Below are positions 62,901 through 64,000 of a DNA stretch of 64,000 nucleotides, piece by piece; within the stretch, counting starts at the first letter, position 1, and the number at the start of each line of letters is the position of its first letter. A program made the position numbers and the translations under genes. The notes beneath the pieces were generated by a model, which was given only the letters and a program-made list of their open reading frames with translations, was not told where the DNA came from and did no database searches. The DNA is from JAJEAO01 sp963667635 (GTDB taxonomy: Bacteria > Acidobacteriota > Vicinamibacteria > Marinacidobacterales > Marinacidobacteraceae): the NCBI GenBank assembly GCA_965232015.1, contig OZ246946.1:1860001-1924000 (forward strand), written 5' to 3'.

Positions 62901-63206
62901 CTACCCCTTCAGCTCCGCGGCTTCGTCCAGGTTGACCTGCTTCGTGATGCGGTAGAGCGACATCACGATGGCGAGCGCGACCGCCGCCTCGCATGCCGCC
63001 ACCACGATCACGAGGAGCGCGAACACCTGACCCCCGAGCGCCCCCTCGATGAATCGGGAAAACGCCACCAGATTGATGTTCGCCGAGTTGAAGATCAACT
63101 CGATGCACATGAGGACGTTCACCGCGTTGCGGCGGGTCAGGATGCCGAAGACCCCCACCGAGAACAGGGCGGCCGAGACGATGAGGTAGTGCTCGAGCGG
63201 AATCAC
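62901..63206 (-). CDS. nuoK: NADH-quinone oxidoreductase subunit K
   Basis: The protein has 101 residues from a GTG that overlaps the nuoJ stop by 4 nt, standard for NuoK. Three helices; VNVLMCIELIFNSANINLVAF and ACEAAVALAIVMSLYR carry the membrane glutamates needed for proton transfer. It is part of the membrane arm of complex I. Confidence 0.96.
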   Translation of the reverse strand: MIPLEHYLIVSAALFSVGVFGILTRRNAVNVLMCIELIFNSANINLVAFSRFIEGALGGQVFALLVIVVAACEAAVALAIVMSLYRITKQVNLDEAAELKG

Positions 63207-63709
63207 GGACGGGTCCTCCGCCGGACCAGCATCGCGGCTCCCATGAGCGCGATGAGCAGGAGAACCGACGCGATCTCGAAGGGAAGCAGGTAGTCGCCAA
63301 CGAGCAGCTTCCCGAGGGGCTCGCTCGTGGGACCGGGATCTCCGGTGTCCATGGCGTTCCAGTCCACCGACCGGATGATCCACACCAGGACCGCGAAGAC
63401 GAGCCCGGCGGCCACCGCCCCCGGCAAGACCTGGACCGCCCCGGTCGAGATGTTCAGGTTGTAGATGCGGTTCGTGAGCATCACCCCGAACAGGAGCAGG
63501 GTGAGGATGCCGCCCACGTAGATGAGCACCTGCGCGCCGGCGAGGAAATCGGCGCCGAGGAACACGTAGAACACCGCGACTCCGACCAGCGTCGCCACCA
63601 GCGCGAAGGCGCAGTGGACCAGGTTCCTGCCCAGCACCACGTAGAGCGCCGAGCCCAGCATCACCAGACAGGCGCCGTAGAAGACGACCTGCGCCGCGGT
63701 CATGTCCAT
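63203..63709 (-). CDS. nuoJ: NADH-quinone oxidoreductase subunit J
   Basis: The protein has 168 residues with five helices. LGADFLAGAQVLIYVGGILTLLLFGVMLT is the NuoJ hallmark segment near the E-channel. Its stop overlaps the nuoK start by 4 nt, and it lies 19 nt downstream of nuoI. Confidence 0.96.
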   Translation of the reverse strand: MDMTAAQVVFYGACLVMLGSALYVVLGRNLVHCAFALVATLVGVAVFYVFLGADFLAGAQVLIYVGGILTLLLFGVMLTNRIYNLNISTGAVQVLPGAVAAGLVFAVLVWIIRSVDWNAMDTGDPGPTSEPLGKLLVGDYLLPFEIASVLLLIALMGAAMLVRRRTRP

Positions 63710-63728
63710 GACGTCTTCCGGATCTCCC

Positions 63729-64000
63729 TCAGCGGCCGGCCGCCGTCGCGGCGGGAGCGGGAGGAGCGGTGCGCGGCTCCTTGGCGAAGCGGTAGAGGAG
63801 ATCCCCCTTGACCGCGCCGCCGAACTCGTAGTTGGGCGTCATCTGGATGCAGTCGGTGGGACAGGGGAAAACGCAGAGCTGGCAATAGCAGCACAGCGAC
63901 ATGTCGATGTCGAACTGCACCACCGTCTGCTTGATGGCGTTTCCGCCCGCCGCGAAGATGGGCGGCGACGTCCGGAGGCGCTTCTCGTTCTCGATGTGGA
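63729..64000 (-). CDS. nuoI: NADH-quinone oxidoreductase subunit I (partial)
   Basis: Only the C-terminal 89 residues are in the window; the gene continues past the right edge. DIDMSLCCYCQLCVFPCPTDCI is a CxxCxxCxxxCP [4Fe-4S] motif with an extra Cys at the second position, followed by MTPNYEFGGAVKG, the usual NuoI ending. The first cluster motif should lie beyond the edge. An Ala/Pro-rich tail closes it. It transfers electrons between the peripheral clusters and quinone in complex I. Confidence 0.88.
   Translation of the reverse strand, partial: HIENEKRLRTSPPIFAAGGNAIKQTVVQFDIDMSLCCYCQLCVFPCPTDCIQMTPNYEFGGAVKGDLLYRFAKEPRTAPPAPAATAAGR

Overview
The window is GC-rich (roughly 70%), densely packed bacterial chromosome with many 4-nt ATGA/GTGA gene overlaps and frequent GTG/TTG starts. 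Several traits fit a Gram-negative, respiratory bacterium of Acidobacteriota or Gemmatimonadota type: a TonB-dependent receptor with an N-terminal carboxypeptidase-regulatory domain, secreted FG-GAP/ASPIC proteins, multihaem cytochromes c, NADH-quinone oxidoreductase genes, a membrane pyrophosphatase and a sulfite dehydrogenase pair. The phylum is an inference; no rRNA or other definitive marker is present.

Layout. 1-5.9 kb: a secreted amidohydrolase (cut by the window edge), a GT4 glycosyltransferase, and a three-gene minus-strand cluster (lipoprotein, LtaS-like membrane phosphotransferase, CDP-alcohol phosphotransferase). 5.9-10.1 kb: a 1398-residue secreted M14 carboxypeptidase-like protein. 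10.2-15.7 kb: a chaperone-like neighbourhood. It has a small coiled-coil membrane protein, an Hsp70/actin-like ATPase gene split by an IS256-family element (26-bp inverted repeats, 9-bp target duplication), its overlapping upstream partner, a YggU-family gene and djlA. 15.7-25.6 kb: sulfite dehydrogenase and its cytochrome, a DinB-like protein, rlpA, a PfkB kinase, DUF2939, PhyH, a methylmalonyl-CoA mutase catalytic subunit, a family-4-like uracil-DNA glycosylase and RNase HII. 25.7-30.6 kb: a flavoprotein disulfide reductase, a TVP38 membrane protein and a pentahaem cytochrome with TPRs. 30.7-33.4 kb: a less GC-rich accessory insert (DUF429-like protein, TaqI-type adenine methyltransferase, orphan AbrB protein). 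33.5-41.3 kb: a translationally coupled operon (BtuF-like, FG-GAP/ASPIC, octahaem cytochrome, TonB receptor). 41.3-48.5 kb: an accessory island with an AlbA/Schlafen-type regulator, an IS256 fossil and a 1758-residue exonuclease-RecQ-UvrD fusion. It is bracketed by inverted copies of a 43-bp repeat. 48.5-61 kb: membrane pyrophosphatase, beta-propeller protein, NSS and AGCS transporters, an AAA ATPase, a VKOR-DsbA fusion, a PNPOx-like protein, an M50-CBS protease and a peptidase-dead M48-like lipoprotein with a LysM-like end. 61-64 kb: ferredoxin, nuoN, nuoK, nuoJ and a partial nuoI, with nuoL and nuoM missing from their usual place.

The most interesting material is the exonuclease-RecQ-UvrD island and its repeat family, the broken Hsp70-like two-gene module with its operator-like repeats, and the DUF429 plus methyltransferase cassette. 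The two accessory regions look like candidate genome-defence or mobile modules. That reading rests on domain content and context and is inference.
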